From positions 1,781,501 through 1,845,500 of the forward strand of contig NZ_CP047023.1 in NCBI RefSeq assembly GCF_009796765.1: a stretch of 64,000 bases of DNA, in the 5' to 3' direction. A program made the translations under genes and the position numbers. The notes under the pieces were generated by a model. It saw only the letters and a list, made by a program, of their open reading frames with translations. It was not told the origin of the DNA and did not search any database. The DNA comes from Paraglaciecola sp. L3A3. GTDB lineage: Bacteria; Pseudomonadota; Gammaproteobacteria; Enterobacterales; Alteromonadaceae. Every line of letters begins with the position of its first letter. The stretch's first letter is position 1. This document shows positions 45,967-54,508 of this stretch, in pieces.

Positions 45967-47171
45967 GTATCTTCAATAACCTGTTGCCATGAGCTGTGTA
46001 ATTCTTGTTGAGCGGGTAACCTTGATGTGTCATCTAATAAAGGTGTGATCACCGATGGATCTCCCCAACTGCCAGTGAGTTTTTGTTTTTGTGCTAGTTC
46101 ACTTAATAAAAAGTGAATTACCACTTTAGCGGCCTCTGGACTTTGTGATCCTTTAGGTATGGCTAAGTTATGGCTATTGGTAATCGCTCCGTCGTTAAAA
46201 TATAAACGCTGGGCGGAGTCAGCAATACGTTTTGCATGTTGTTCTTTGGCTAATTCATTGGGGTTAAAGCTCACTGCCATGACTAATTGTTTTTGCTGAA
46301 ACAAAGAGAGTTGTTCCGTATTGGAACTAGGGAACGCTTTGCCTTGCTGCCAAGTCAGTGGATGTAGCCGATCAAGATAATTCCATAGTAAGGGTAATAA
46401 TGCAGACTGGGCCTCGAGGGTTGCCTGTAAATACAGTCGCGGATCTTTATTACTCAGTGCTACTAAGAGCTGTTTTAAAAAAGTGGTGCCGTGAAACTCT
46501 GGTGGACGAGGGTAGCTAATGCGGCCAGGGTGCTGTTTGGCAGCGGCTAAAATATCGGCTGGGGTTAGATTGTCTGTACGGCTGTTATTAAAGATGTCAC
46601 TGTTAGCGATTAAGTTAAATTGGCCTAAGCCCCATGGTACTTCATAACCTTCAATCGCTACGCCAAAATCGTTTTTTAGGGGGAATACTTGGGTGGCGAG
46701 TAATACACTATTAGGAATATCAGCCCATAGTTGACCAAGTAACAAATCTTGTTGTTTTAAGTAACTAAAATTTTCGCCATTGATCCATAATAAATCGATA
46801 GCACTTTTGTTGCCTCCTTCGGCTTTTAGACGACTCACTGCTTCACTGATATCAGCGACTTTAACATGGTGTAAACGGATTTTATAACGGCGAGCTATTT
46901 CCCGTGTGGCCCAGCGTAAATAATCGTTGATTGGTTTTGATCCACCCCAAGCATAAAAATACACATTTTGGCCTTTAGCGGCGGCTAAGGTTTGTTGCCA
47001 TTGGGGGTTGTTTTCTCTTTGCTCAACTTCTGCTGTTAATGAGGTTTGTCCATATGAAATGGAAATAAATGGCAAACAACAAAGAGTAAAAAGTGTCAGT
47101 AAGCTGACTAACGTTTTTTTTGGTTTCACCTTGGAAAATAAACGAGAAGATTTAAAAGTTAGCCACATCAT
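45942..47171 (-). CDS. ynjB: ABC transporter substrate-binding protein (YnjB-like)
   Basis: A 409-residue periplasmic binding protein. A signal peptide spans about residues 20-43 (LVSLLTLFTLCCLPFISISYG). NVYFYAWGGSKPINDYLRWATREIARRY near 70-97 starts the first lobe, and YEVPWGLGQFNLIAN is further family-like sequence. Its ATG ATG start overlaps the end of the DUF547 gene by 20 bases. It belongs to the uncharacterised YnjB group. The bound ligand cannot be inferred. Confidence 0.88.
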   Translation of the reverse strand: MMWLTFKSSRLFSKVKPKKTLVSLLTLFTLCCLPFISISYGQTSLTAEVEQRENNPQWQQTLAAAKGQNVYFYAWGGSKPINDYLRWATREIARRYKIRLHHVKVADISEAVSRLKAEGGNKSAIDLLWINGENFSYLKQQDLLLGQLWADIPNSVLLATQVFPLKNDFGVAIEGYEVPWGLGQFNLIANSDIFNNSRTDNLTPADILAAAKQHPGRISYPRPPEFHGTTFLKQLLVALSNKDPRLYLQATLEAQSALLPLLWNYLDRLHPLTWQQGKAFPSSNTEQLSLFQQKQLVMAVSFNPNELAKEQHAKRIADSAQRLYFNDGAITNSHNLAIPKGSQSPEAAKVVIHFLLSELAQKQKLTGSWGDPSVITPLLDDTSRLPAQQELHSSWQQVIEDTWQQRYGA

Positions 47172-48030
47172 TTAAGCGCCAGTCATAGTCTTTGAATAGT
47201 ATAGGGAAGTCATTGTTCATTAACAAACTGCGGATAGCTTGTTCTTGCTCCCCTGAAATAAGAGCTTTATTATATTTTTGTAATAGATCATATAAAGACG
47301 AAAACCCTGCATCGCCTTTTTCAAAATCACCACGGTACCATTTAAAAATCGATGAAAGGTAGGCTTTTCCTTTTTTACCATCAATATAATTACGGGTGTT
47401 ATCGGCTAAAAATATATACATTTGATTATCAAGTTGTTGGTTTAAAGAATCCGCAATATAGGCTTGGTTACGAAGTGGTGGGCAAGATACAGCAGCACAG
47501 ACTAAAACAGCATGGATACGTGGCTCTTTAAACCATTTACGTACCATTTCATGCTCAATGTCATCTAAGTTATGTTTTTTCTGGAATAATGTGAAAAATT
47601 CTTTTTCCCAAGGAGTAGTAAAAAAGCTGCCTAAATCACGAATAGACTCTGCATCGCCTTGTTTGAATTCGCTCCAATGATCAACAATTAACTGCAAAGT
47701 AAATCCATTATAAGCATTGATTAAAAAACTAAGTTTTTGCGGTTCATTCCAAGTGTCATATTGGTTTTTTGTGACATTTGAAAATGTTTGTAAAGCTAGT
47801 TGTAACGGCTCTTTTTTATTGGTTAATAGCTGATAGTCAACCCGTGATTGTTTTTTATCGGCAGACAAATTAACCACTTGTTTGAGTAATTGATCATAAT
47901 TTTTATAGTGATGATCAAAGTCAGCAGCCTTTAGTGTTGCTGAAAATGCCAATAAAATAAAAGTACTCCCAGCCAGCATTGTTTGCATAAACGTTTTGCA
48001 GTTGATGGATCTAGCGAGTTGGTTTTGCAT
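47152..48030 (-). CDS. DUF547 protein, exported
   Basis: A 292-residue protein with an N-terminal signal peptide (about residues 1-35, ending ATLKA) and a DUF547 domain: KLSFLINAYNGFTLQLIV, IRDLGSFFTTPWEKEFF, LDDIEHEMVRKWF, HAVLVCAAVSCPPLRNQAY and LDNQMYIFLADNTRNYI. The conserved CAAVSCPPL Cys pair may be redox-active or structural. DUF547 has no established function. It overlaps ynjB, so it is part of the same operon. Confidence 0.85.
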   Translation of the reverse strand: MQNQLARSINCKTFMQTMLAGSTFILLAFSATLKAADFDHHYKNYDQLLKQVVNLSADKKQSRVDYQLLTNKKEPLQLALQTFSNVTKNQYDTWNEPQKLSFLINAYNGFTLQLIVDHWSEFKQGDAESIRDLGSFFTTPWEKEFFTLFQKKHNLDDIEHEMVRKWFKEPRIHAVLVCAAVSCPPLRNQAYIADSLNQQLDNQMYIFLADNTRNYIDGKKGKAYLSSIFKWYRGDFEKGDAGFSSLYDLLQKYNKALISGEQEQAIRSLLMNNDFPILFKDYDWRLNDVANF

Positions 48031-48164
48031 ATTACTCCTCGTGAAGAGCGTGACTTTTTATAGCGCTGGCGCTTCATTATTTAATGACTTGGGCATAACA
48101 AATACACCATGCCCAAGTCGTTATTATCTTATTTAACCTAAACTCAGGGTATCCCTATATCAGG

Positions 48165-50306
48165 TTATTTACGACGCCAAGTATGAAAACGTTCAAGCCA
48201 AGCTAGAACTTTTTCTGGAGCGTGAGCTTTTTTCCAGTTTCCGGCTACGTTTTTGTTGGCTTCAGCCATAGTGGGATAAATGTGAATAGTGCCTAATAGT
48301 TTGTTTAAGCCTAAGCCGTGTTTCATGGCGAGAACAAATTCAGCCAGCAATTCTCCGGCATTAGCACCCACTATTGTGGCACCGAGTATTTTATCTTTAC
48401 CCGGTTTAGTTAATACTTTTACAAAACCACGTGCGTGATCATCGGCTAAAGCTCGGTCTAAACCGCCTATATCGTAGCGCGTGACCTCTACTTCTATACC
48501 TTGTTGTTTTGCTGCCACTTCGTTTAATCCGACCGTGGCGATTTCTGGCTCAGCAAATGTGGCCCAAGGGATCACACTGTAATCCACCTTAAATATTTTA
48601 AAGGGTCTGAACAATGCATTCACTGCAGCATACCAAGCTTGATGGCTTGCAGTATGGGTAAATTGATAAGGACCAGCTACATCACCCGCCGCCAATATAT
48701 TAGGGTATTTGGTTTGTAAAAAGTCATTGGTCACAACTGTGCGGTCAGTTTCAATGCCTAATTTGTCTAAACCAAAACCAGTTAAGTTGGCTTGGCGTCC
48801 AACAGCCACTAATATTTTATCAAATGGAATACGCTCTTCTTTACCTGCCGATTCCACCACTAATACAGGGCCTTCTTCGCTGGTTTCAACTGCGATGGCG
48901 CTGGTATTCAACCGTAAATCTATGCCGTCTTTTTCTAACTGATTTTGCAAATATAGTGCTGCATCTGGATCTTCTTTACTTAGCACCTGAGCGCCTCGTT
49001 CAATTTGAGTGACGTGAGTGCCTAAGCGCCCGAATGCTTGGGATAACTCACAACCTATTGGGCCGCCACCCAGTACTATCATACGTTTTGGTTGTTCTTG
49101 AATTTCCCATAGATTATCAGCGGTTAAATAGTCTATGTCTTTTAAACCCGGAATATCAGGCACAAAAGCACGGGCACCGGTAGCAATCACTATGTTACGT
49201 GTGGTCAGTGATTGCACGCCGTCTTCTGTTTGAATATCAACTTGCCAAGGAGAAACGATAGTGGCACTACCAATAACAACATTGACACCTAATGATTCGT
49301 AACGCTCAACTGAGTCATGTGGTTCGATTGACTTAATTACGCTATGTACTTTGTTCATCACCGCCTTAAAATCAATTTTCGGCGCATCGTAGGTTACCCC
49401 TGCGTTTTGTGAACTGTGGTGTATGTGAGCTAATTTACTGGCATGTAATAAACTTTTTGATGGTACACAACCGGTATTTAAACAGTCACCGCCCATTTTG
49501 TGGCGCTCAACTAAAGTCACTTTTGACTTAATCGCTGCGGCTATATATGCGGTCACTAAACCTGCTGAACCGGCCCCTATAACCACTAAGTTACGGTCAA
49601 ATTTGTTCGGTTTTTTCCAACCTTTGTAAACTCGTCTTTGTTGTAACGCACTTAATATAAACTTAGCTAAAATCGGGAATATGCCTAACAGTACAAAAGA
49701 CAAAATTAAATCTGTTGAAATAATGTCTGACAATTGGTTGATTTCAACCAGTTGTGTGCCGGCATTCACATAAACAGCTGTACCTATCAACATGCCTAAT
49801 TGGCTCACCCAGTAGTAGGTCCAAGTTTTAATACCAGTAACACCCATCACCAAGTTGATAATAAAGAATGGGAATATAGGCACTAAACGCAGACTTAATA
49901 AATAAAATGCGCCGTCTTTTTCGATGCCTTTATCAATGGATTCAAGTTTTTTTGAAAAAGTGTTTTTAACCCAATCTCGCAATAAAAATCGTGAAGTCAA
50001 AAAGGCCAAGGTTGCACCAATACTCGATGCAAATGACGCCAATAGCAATCCCCAACCGAAACCAAACAATGCCCCGGCGCCTAAGGTTAATATCGCTGCG
50101 CCAGGCACGCTAAGGGCAGTAGCGAGAGCGTATATGACTAAGTAACCGATAAATGCTACTAGCCAGTTCGCTTCAATGTATTGAGCTAAGTCTTGTTGAT
50201 TGTTTTTTAGGCTATCAAGGGTGAGGTATTGATTGAGGTCGAACACAAAGAAGCTGGCGACTAGCGCTGCTATGATCACGACCAATATTGCACGTTTATT
50301 ATTCAT
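48165..50306 (-). CDS. DedA/TVP38-like membrane domain fused to a pyridine nucleotide-disulfide oxidoreductase
   Basis: A 713-residue fusion. Residues 1 to about 220 form a SNARE-associated (TVP38/DedA-like) membrane domain with GAGALFGFGWGLLLASFASSIGATLAF and RLVPIFPFFIINLVMGVT. From residue 238 a FAD/NAD(P) flavoprotein begins: GAGSAG at 244-249 and the redox pair C275-x4-C280 in GGDCLNTGCVPSK. NAD-binding GGGPIGCELSQAFGRLG and a dimerisation domain with HIYPTMAE (near the C-terminus) follow. It resembles mercuric and dihydrolipoamide reductases, but no extra Hg-binding Cys is seen at the C-terminus. It begins seven bases after the TonB receptor stop. Confidence 0.9.
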   Translation of the reverse strand: MNNKRAILVVIIAALVASFFVFDLNQYLTLDSLKNNQQDLAQYIEANWLVAFIGYLVIYALATALSVPGAAILTLGAGALFGFGWGLLLASFASSIGATLAFLTSRFLLRDWVKNTFSKKLESIDKGIEKDGAFYLLSLRLVPIFPFFIINLVMGVTGIKTWTYYWVSQLGMLIGTAVYVNAGTQLVEINQLSDIISTDLILSFVLLGIFPILAKFILSALQQRRVYKGWKKPNKFDRNLVVIGAGSAGLVTAYIAAAIKSKVTLVERHKMGGDCLNTGCVPSKSLLHASKLAHIHHSSQNAGVTYDAPKIDFKAVMNKVHSVIKSIEPHDSVERYESLGVNVVIGSATIVSPWQVDIQTEDGVQSLTTRNIVIATGARAFVPDIPGLKDIDYLTADNLWEIQEQPKRMIVLGGGPIGCELSQAFGRLGTHVTQIERGAQVLSKEDPDAALYLQNQLEKDGIDLRLNTSAIAVETSEEGPVLVVESAGKEERIPFDKILVAVGRQANLTGFGLDKLGIETDRTVVTNDFLQTKYPNILAAGDVAGPYQFTHTASHQAWYAAVNALFRPFKIFKVDYSVIPWATFAEPEIATVGLNEVAAKQQGIEVEVTRYDIGGLDRALADDHARGFVKVLTKPGKDKILGATIVGANAGELLAEFVLAMKHGLGLNKLLGTIHIYPTMAEANKNVAGNWKKAHAPEKVLAWLERFHTWRRK

Positions 50307-50313
50307 TATATGA

Positions 50314-52680
50314 CTAAGCCCTAAAGTTGTAGGTGTAGGTTAACTGAACACTGCGAGGAAGTTCAGGAAAAACCAAAGTGGAACCAAAATAGCCGCCTTC
50401 AAAAACAGGACGCCAATTTTTTTCGTCTGTCAGGTTACGCACTTCAAAGCGTAAATTTGATTGCTCGTTTAAGGCCACACTGGTGTTGAGATTAATGGTT
50501 ATTTGATCGCGAATGAATACAGTTGCCAGATAATCCAGCGGATAACTTTTGCTGTAAATGGCAGAGCCCGAAACATCCCAGTTTTCTAAAATTTGATAAC
50601 CCGCACTAGCAGATACAGTCTGCTGTGGTAGACCTTGAACCCGTTGGTTCGATGCTGCAAAGCCTGCAAAATTTGGCGCACCTAAACCTGTGCCTTGAAT
50701 AATATCAGGACGAGAATTATCAAAGGCGTCGGCTACTTGTTGTGAGTCTTGGCTACTGGCAGAATCGTCGTAACGTGCATCTAAATAGCTGTAACCTAAG
50801 TTAGCCCATAGCTTATCGTCTTGATAAAACATTTGTGCTTCAAACCCTTTGGCAATAATACCGGTATTGCTGCCGTCACGGTTACGTAAACTTCGGCTTT
50901 GTTCAAATACAGATGCATCTATATACCAAGGTGACTGAGCAGGAGCGTATTTTATGCCTAATTCATAAAGTTCGTTTTGGGTGGCAAAATTCAGTGGATT
51001 GATTTTATTATCTGCAGCCAATACTGTGCCGCCGGCCATACTGTTTGAAGTGGCTTCGCTATAGCTATAGGTGGCATAACTGACCATATCATCGTTGATG
51101 CTAAAACGTGCGCTAGCTGAGCCTGCGTACAACCATTTGCTAAAGTCATCTTGTGCTGCAATTTGTCCTTGTGGGGGTAGGGCGTCACGGGCGGTGACGT
51201 CGTAGTGATCGGCTCTTATTCCTACTGTGGTACTAAAACGGTTATTCCAATTGCTTTCTTGTTCCGCAAATAAACCTGTTTGCCAGCTGGTGGAGTCAGT
51301 GGTGTCTGATAATGAAAAGTCATTGCTGCCGTCATTATCGATATCATAGTTAGCGCCTGGGGATACAAATACATCTGGGCGTAATTCCACTAAGCGAGCT
51401 TGTTGTGCAGCTGTTAATGGAATACGTCTTTGTTCTATATTGCCCATTAAATCAATGGGTAAGTCGGCTTCAGTGGTAAACTGGCTGTAACCTAAAACAT
51501 TGTTATATCGTAGATCTAAGCCCCAAGTGGTTTGCTGCTCAGTAGACCAATTAGAGTGTATTTCAAATCGGTTTTGTGCTGTTTTGGCACCGTCTATGAT
51601 TTCTACAAAACTGTTTTGGGCAATTTCTTCACGGTCTAAATATTGAAAATAACTGCGATTGGTTAGGCTGTGTACTGAGTTTAATTGACGTTCATAAGTA
51701 CTGTGTACCACATAGGTTTGTGCGTTATTTATGTTGTCGGGATCGGTCAGTACTGTGCTACGAGGAATGGGTACTTCACCTGTAGGTGATACTAAGGAAA
51801 AAGCACCGGGTACAGTCGAACTATTAGGCTGTACGCCTTGACCGGTAATATACAAACCTTTATCGATTAAATTTTGTGTTGGACGGTTAATACCCGCATT
51901 ATCGGTAAAGTCGACCTTATAATATTCAAAACTAATGTCCCAACTGGATTGATCGTCAGGCAGTACTTTATAAGCTACAAACAGGTCTTCACTTTGAAAT
52001 TGGCTAAAATCGTAGTAACTGTCATTATCAATATATTCTGCACTGACTCGAATACCGCTTTTGTTTTCTGTTATTGCAGTACTTATGTCAATTTGGCCGC
52101 GATAATGAGCCCAGCTTCCTGCATTGGCTTGTAATTTGATATCTGTACCCGTGAGAGTTGGCACTTTATTATTTAAATTAACAAAACCACCATTACGTTG
52201 GCTAGTGCCTAAAATCACTGATGGCGCACCTTTTACCACATCAATTTGACCCACACTGTTAAAGGATAATGGAATACCAAAACCGTTGTTGCCTGCCTGA
52301 CGACGCATGCCTTGTTGAAACAATTCACCTAATTGACCGCGAATAGTGGGTAAACTAGGTGCGCCAAAACCGCTAGCTGAATAGGTATTGGGAACCAAAG
52401 TTAACACGTCTTGTAAGTCATCGATAGAAAGCTGCTCTAACATATCGCTCGAAATTGACGTAAGGCTGCGAGCTATCTCGGTTAAGTTTTTATCTTTACC
52501 AAATGGCCCATCTACTATTGAGTCTTTGGGAGACATCACTAAGGAAGGTTGGGCTGCTCCCGTAACCGTTATATATTCTACACTGTCATTTTCTACATTA
52601 TTATTTTGCTGTTGAGCATCAACAGTTAATGAGACCATTAAACTGGCACTAATCAATATACAGTGCGTTGAAATCGACAT
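50314..52680 (-). CDS. TonB-dependent outer-membrane receptor, siderophore-type
   Basis: A TonB-dependent receptor of 788 residues from the ATG at 52680, preceded by AAAAGAGAAA; an ATG seven codons upstream is the alternative. A signal peptide ends near VDAQQ, and a TonB-box-like VEYITVTG follows. Plug motifs include TIRGQLGELFQQGMRRQAGNNGFG and VVKGAPSVILGTSQRNGGFVNL. The barrel ends NLRFEVRNLTDEKNW...YTYNFRA, like FhuE/FpvA-class receptors. Being first in a tight gene set with a binding protein, permease and ATPase, it probably supplies their substrate to the periplasm. No riboswitch or Fur box was recognised upstream. Confidence 0.92.
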   Translation of the reverse strand: MSISTHCILISASLMVSLTVDAQQQNNNVENDSVEYITVTGAAQPSLVMSPKDSIVDGPFGKDKNLTEIARSLTSISSDMLEQLSIDDLQDVLTLVPNTYSASGFGAPSLPTIRGQLGELFQQGMRRQAGNNGFGIPLSFNSVGQIDVVKGAPSVILGTSQRNGGFVNLNNKVPTLTGTDIKLQANAGSWAHYRGQIDISTAITENKSGIRVSAEYIDNDSYYDFSQFQSEDLFVAYKVLPDDQSSWDISFEYYKVDFTDNAGINRPTQNLIDKGLYITGQGVQPNSSTVPGAFSLVSPTGEVPIPRSTVLTDPDNINNAQTYVVHSTYERQLNSVHSLTNRSYFQYLDREEIAQNSFVEIIDGAKTAQNRFEIHSNWSTEQQTTWGLDLRYNNVLGYSQFTTEADLPIDLMGNIEQRRIPLTAAQQARLVELRPDVFVSPGANYDIDNDGSNDFSLSDTTDSTSWQTGLFAEQESNWNNRFSTTVGIRADHYDVTARDALPPQGQIAAQDDFSKWLYAGSASARFSINDDMVSYATYSYSEATSNSMAGGTVLAADNKINPLNFATQNELYELGIKYAPAQSPWYIDASVFEQSRSLRNRDGSNTGIIAKGFEAQMFYQDDKLWANLGYSYLDARYDDSASSQDSQQVADAFDNSRPDIIQGTGLGAPNFAGFAASNQRVQGLPQQTVSASAGYQILENWDVSGSAIYSKSYPLDYLATVFIRDQITINLNTSVALNEQSNLRFEVRNLTDEKNWRPVFEGGYFGSTLVFPELPRSVQLTYTYNFRA

Positions 52681-52701
52681 ATTTTTCTCTTTTAAAATCA
52701 T

Positions 52702-53045
52702 CCTGTGCTTAAAGACCTTGTAACACGGATTTTTATTACAGGCTTATAACCGATTAATTCATTTTTAGCCTAAAAATAGTCAAAAGACTATATGCTTGAG
52801 TGACAATTTTGGAATGATTCAGCGCATTAAAGAGCTTTAATAATAAATGCCATTTGTCGATGAAATAGGGGACTGGTCGCGAAAATGCAATTAAATGAGA
52901 AAAGCTTGTAAGTTTTTTTTCGGTTAGCGGTCTTGTAGTTTGCCTAACATTTGGCTTGTGCTGGTGGAAGTGAAAAAGATAGCTTTAGCTATTCACCTTC
53001 ACTAGGTTTATTTAATTTAACATTTACTATTAACTAGGAATTTCA
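52702..53045. other. Divergent promoter region, nothing specific seen
   Basis: The 344 bases between the receptor and the DoxX-like gene are AT-rich. I found no convincing TPP or cobalamin riboswitch, repeat or operator. Promoters for both divergent genes are presumably here. Confidence 0.4.
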
Positions 53046-53468
53046 ATGAGTGAAGCATTGCCCAACGAACTAAGAGGCCGTTTACAATGGTCGTTATTAT
53101 CATTACGACTCGGTGTATTTATTGTGATGTTTGTCTGGACCTTAGACAAGTTTGTTAATCCTGGTCATAGCATTAAAATTTTTGAAAAGTTTTATTCAAT
53201 AGCCGGGGTAGGTGAAACCGTGGCTTATATATTGGGTGCATTACAATTAATTTTGATACTTGCTTTTGTCGCTGGGGTGAAAAAGCGTTTCACTTATGGC
53301 CTGATATTTTTAATGCATGGTGGTTCAACTTTGTCCGCATATGCACAATACGCAGATGCATTTAATCATTTGTTATTTTTTGCCGCATGGCCAATGTGGG
53401 CTGCTTGTTTAACTTTGTACTTACTTAGAGATGCAGACACTAAATTTACTTTAGCAAAAGTGGGGTAA
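53046..53468 (+). CDS. DoxX-like small membrane protein
   Basis: A 140-residue protein with four hydrophobic segments (about 15-35, 55-75, 85-105 and 108-130) in the pattern of DoxX/DoxD-like proteins. The first helix ends RLGVFIVMFVWTLDKFVNP. It could take part in membrane redox or stress functions; no specific role is supported. It is monocistronic, with a strong terminator. Confidence 0.65.
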   Translation: MSEALPNELRGRLQWSLLSLRLGVFIVMFVWTLDKFVNPGHSIKIFEKFYSIAGVGETVAYILGALQLILILAFVAGVKKRFTYGLIFLMHGGSTLSAYAQYADAFNHLLFFAAWPMWAACLTLYLLRDADTKFTLAKVG

Positions 53469-53479
53469 TCCTTAATAAA

Positions 53480-53530
53480 TTAAAAAACCGTAAAAGCTCA
53501 ATATATTCAGTCTCTTACGGTTTTTTTTTA
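53480..53530. terminator. Terminator of the DoxX-like gene
   Basis: AAAAAACCGTAA pairs with TTACGGTTTTTTTT across a loop of about 22 bases. The T-run on the plus strand is strong, and the A-run on the other side may let it serve the convergent kinase gene. Confidence 0.75.
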
Positions 53531-53587
53531 CTAATAGGTGAGTCAGTCTAATAGCCAACAAACAAGTCAACAAATCACCCAACAAAA

Positions 53588-54508
53588 TTATACTGGGTTG
53601 ATAAAGGCTTCTATATCATTTATTGATAATTCTGGAGTGGCCCCATGATTCTGTGCCACCATAGCGCCGACTGCACAGGCAAAGTTAACTGCGTACTGGG
53701 CGTTAGTGGTATTACACAATTGATAGATTAATGAGCCTAAAAATGCGTCCCCCGCACCAACTGTATCGAGTACCTTTATTAAGTAACCTGAGTTGTAATA
53801 ATTTTTGTCATTAATTTTTAATAAAGCACCATGAGAGCCTTTAGTAACACATAGGTAAGGGGTGTTAGTTTGCTCGGCAATAAACTCAAGATTCTGCTCT
53901 AATGAATTAAATTTAGAACCCATAGCATGGGCTATTTCATATAATTCATCGTCATTCAGTTTAATAAAATCGGCTGTTTTCATCAGCTCTATTAAAGTTT
54001 CAAGATGGTAATGAGGTTTACGTAAGTTCACATCAAACACTTTAAATTGTGCCACTTCAATTAATGCTTTTAAGGTATTTAATGATGTTTCTTGGCGGCC
54101 GACTAAACTACCAAATACAAAAATATCTGAAGCTTTTACTTGTTCAATAAGGGCTGGAGTTAACACTATATTATCCCAAGCCGTATCCGCCACTATTTCG
54201 TAGGAGGCTGAGCCACTATTATCTAGTGTCACTTCTACTGTGCTGGTTTTTTTGTCAGGATTCACCGCGATAAAATCGGTATTCATTTGCCTTTGTTGAA
54301 TGATCTCTAACAATTCGTGTCCTAAAGGATCATCGCCTATAGCACTTAACATTTGTGCTTTTATACCCAATGAATTTAAACGCAGACAAACGTTCAGTGG
54401 GGCACCGCCTAAGCGTTTACCACTGGCGAAATTGTCCCATAACACTTCACCAAAACAATTGATTGTGATTTCGCTAGGTAGTTTGTCGTTAATGAATAAG
54501 CTGTTCAT
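53588..54508 (-). CDS. PfkB-family carbohydrate kinase, probable fructokinase
   Basis: A 306-residue ribokinase-fold (PfkB) sugar kinase. RLGGAPLNVCLRL near 31-43 is the substrate-side motif, and DTVGAGDAFLGSLIYQL near the C-terminus holds the anion hole and catalytic Asp. Its start shares TAATG with the stop of the dehydrogenase gene. The likely job is to phosphorylate the fructose made by the polyol dehydrogenase. Confidence 0.88.
   Translation of the reverse strand: MNSLFINDKLPSEITINCFGEVLWDNFASGKRLGGAPLNVCLRLNSLGIKAQMLSAIGDDPLGHELLEIIQQRQMNTDFIAVNPDKKTSTVEVTLDNSGSASYEIVADTAWDNIVLTPALIEQVKASDIFVFGSLVGRQETSLNTLKALIEVAQFKVFDVNLRKPHYHLETLIELMKTADFIKLNDDELYEIAHAMGSKFNSLEQNLEFIAEQTNTPYLCVTKGSHGALLKINDKNYYNSGYLIKVLDTVGAGDAFLGSLIYQLCNTTNAQYAVNFACAVGAMVAQNHGATPELSINDIEAFINPV

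Noticed and set aside
48165..50306. Calling the flavoprotein fusion a mercuric reductase (MerA)
   Set aside because: It has the redox Cys pair but no N-terminal heavy-metal domain and no visible C-terminal Cys pair. There are no mer genes nearby.
52702..53045. A TPP or cobalamin riboswitch ahead of the second TonB receptor
   Set aside because: I looked for thi-box and B12-box words because of the YnjBCD link to thiamine-type importers, but found none.
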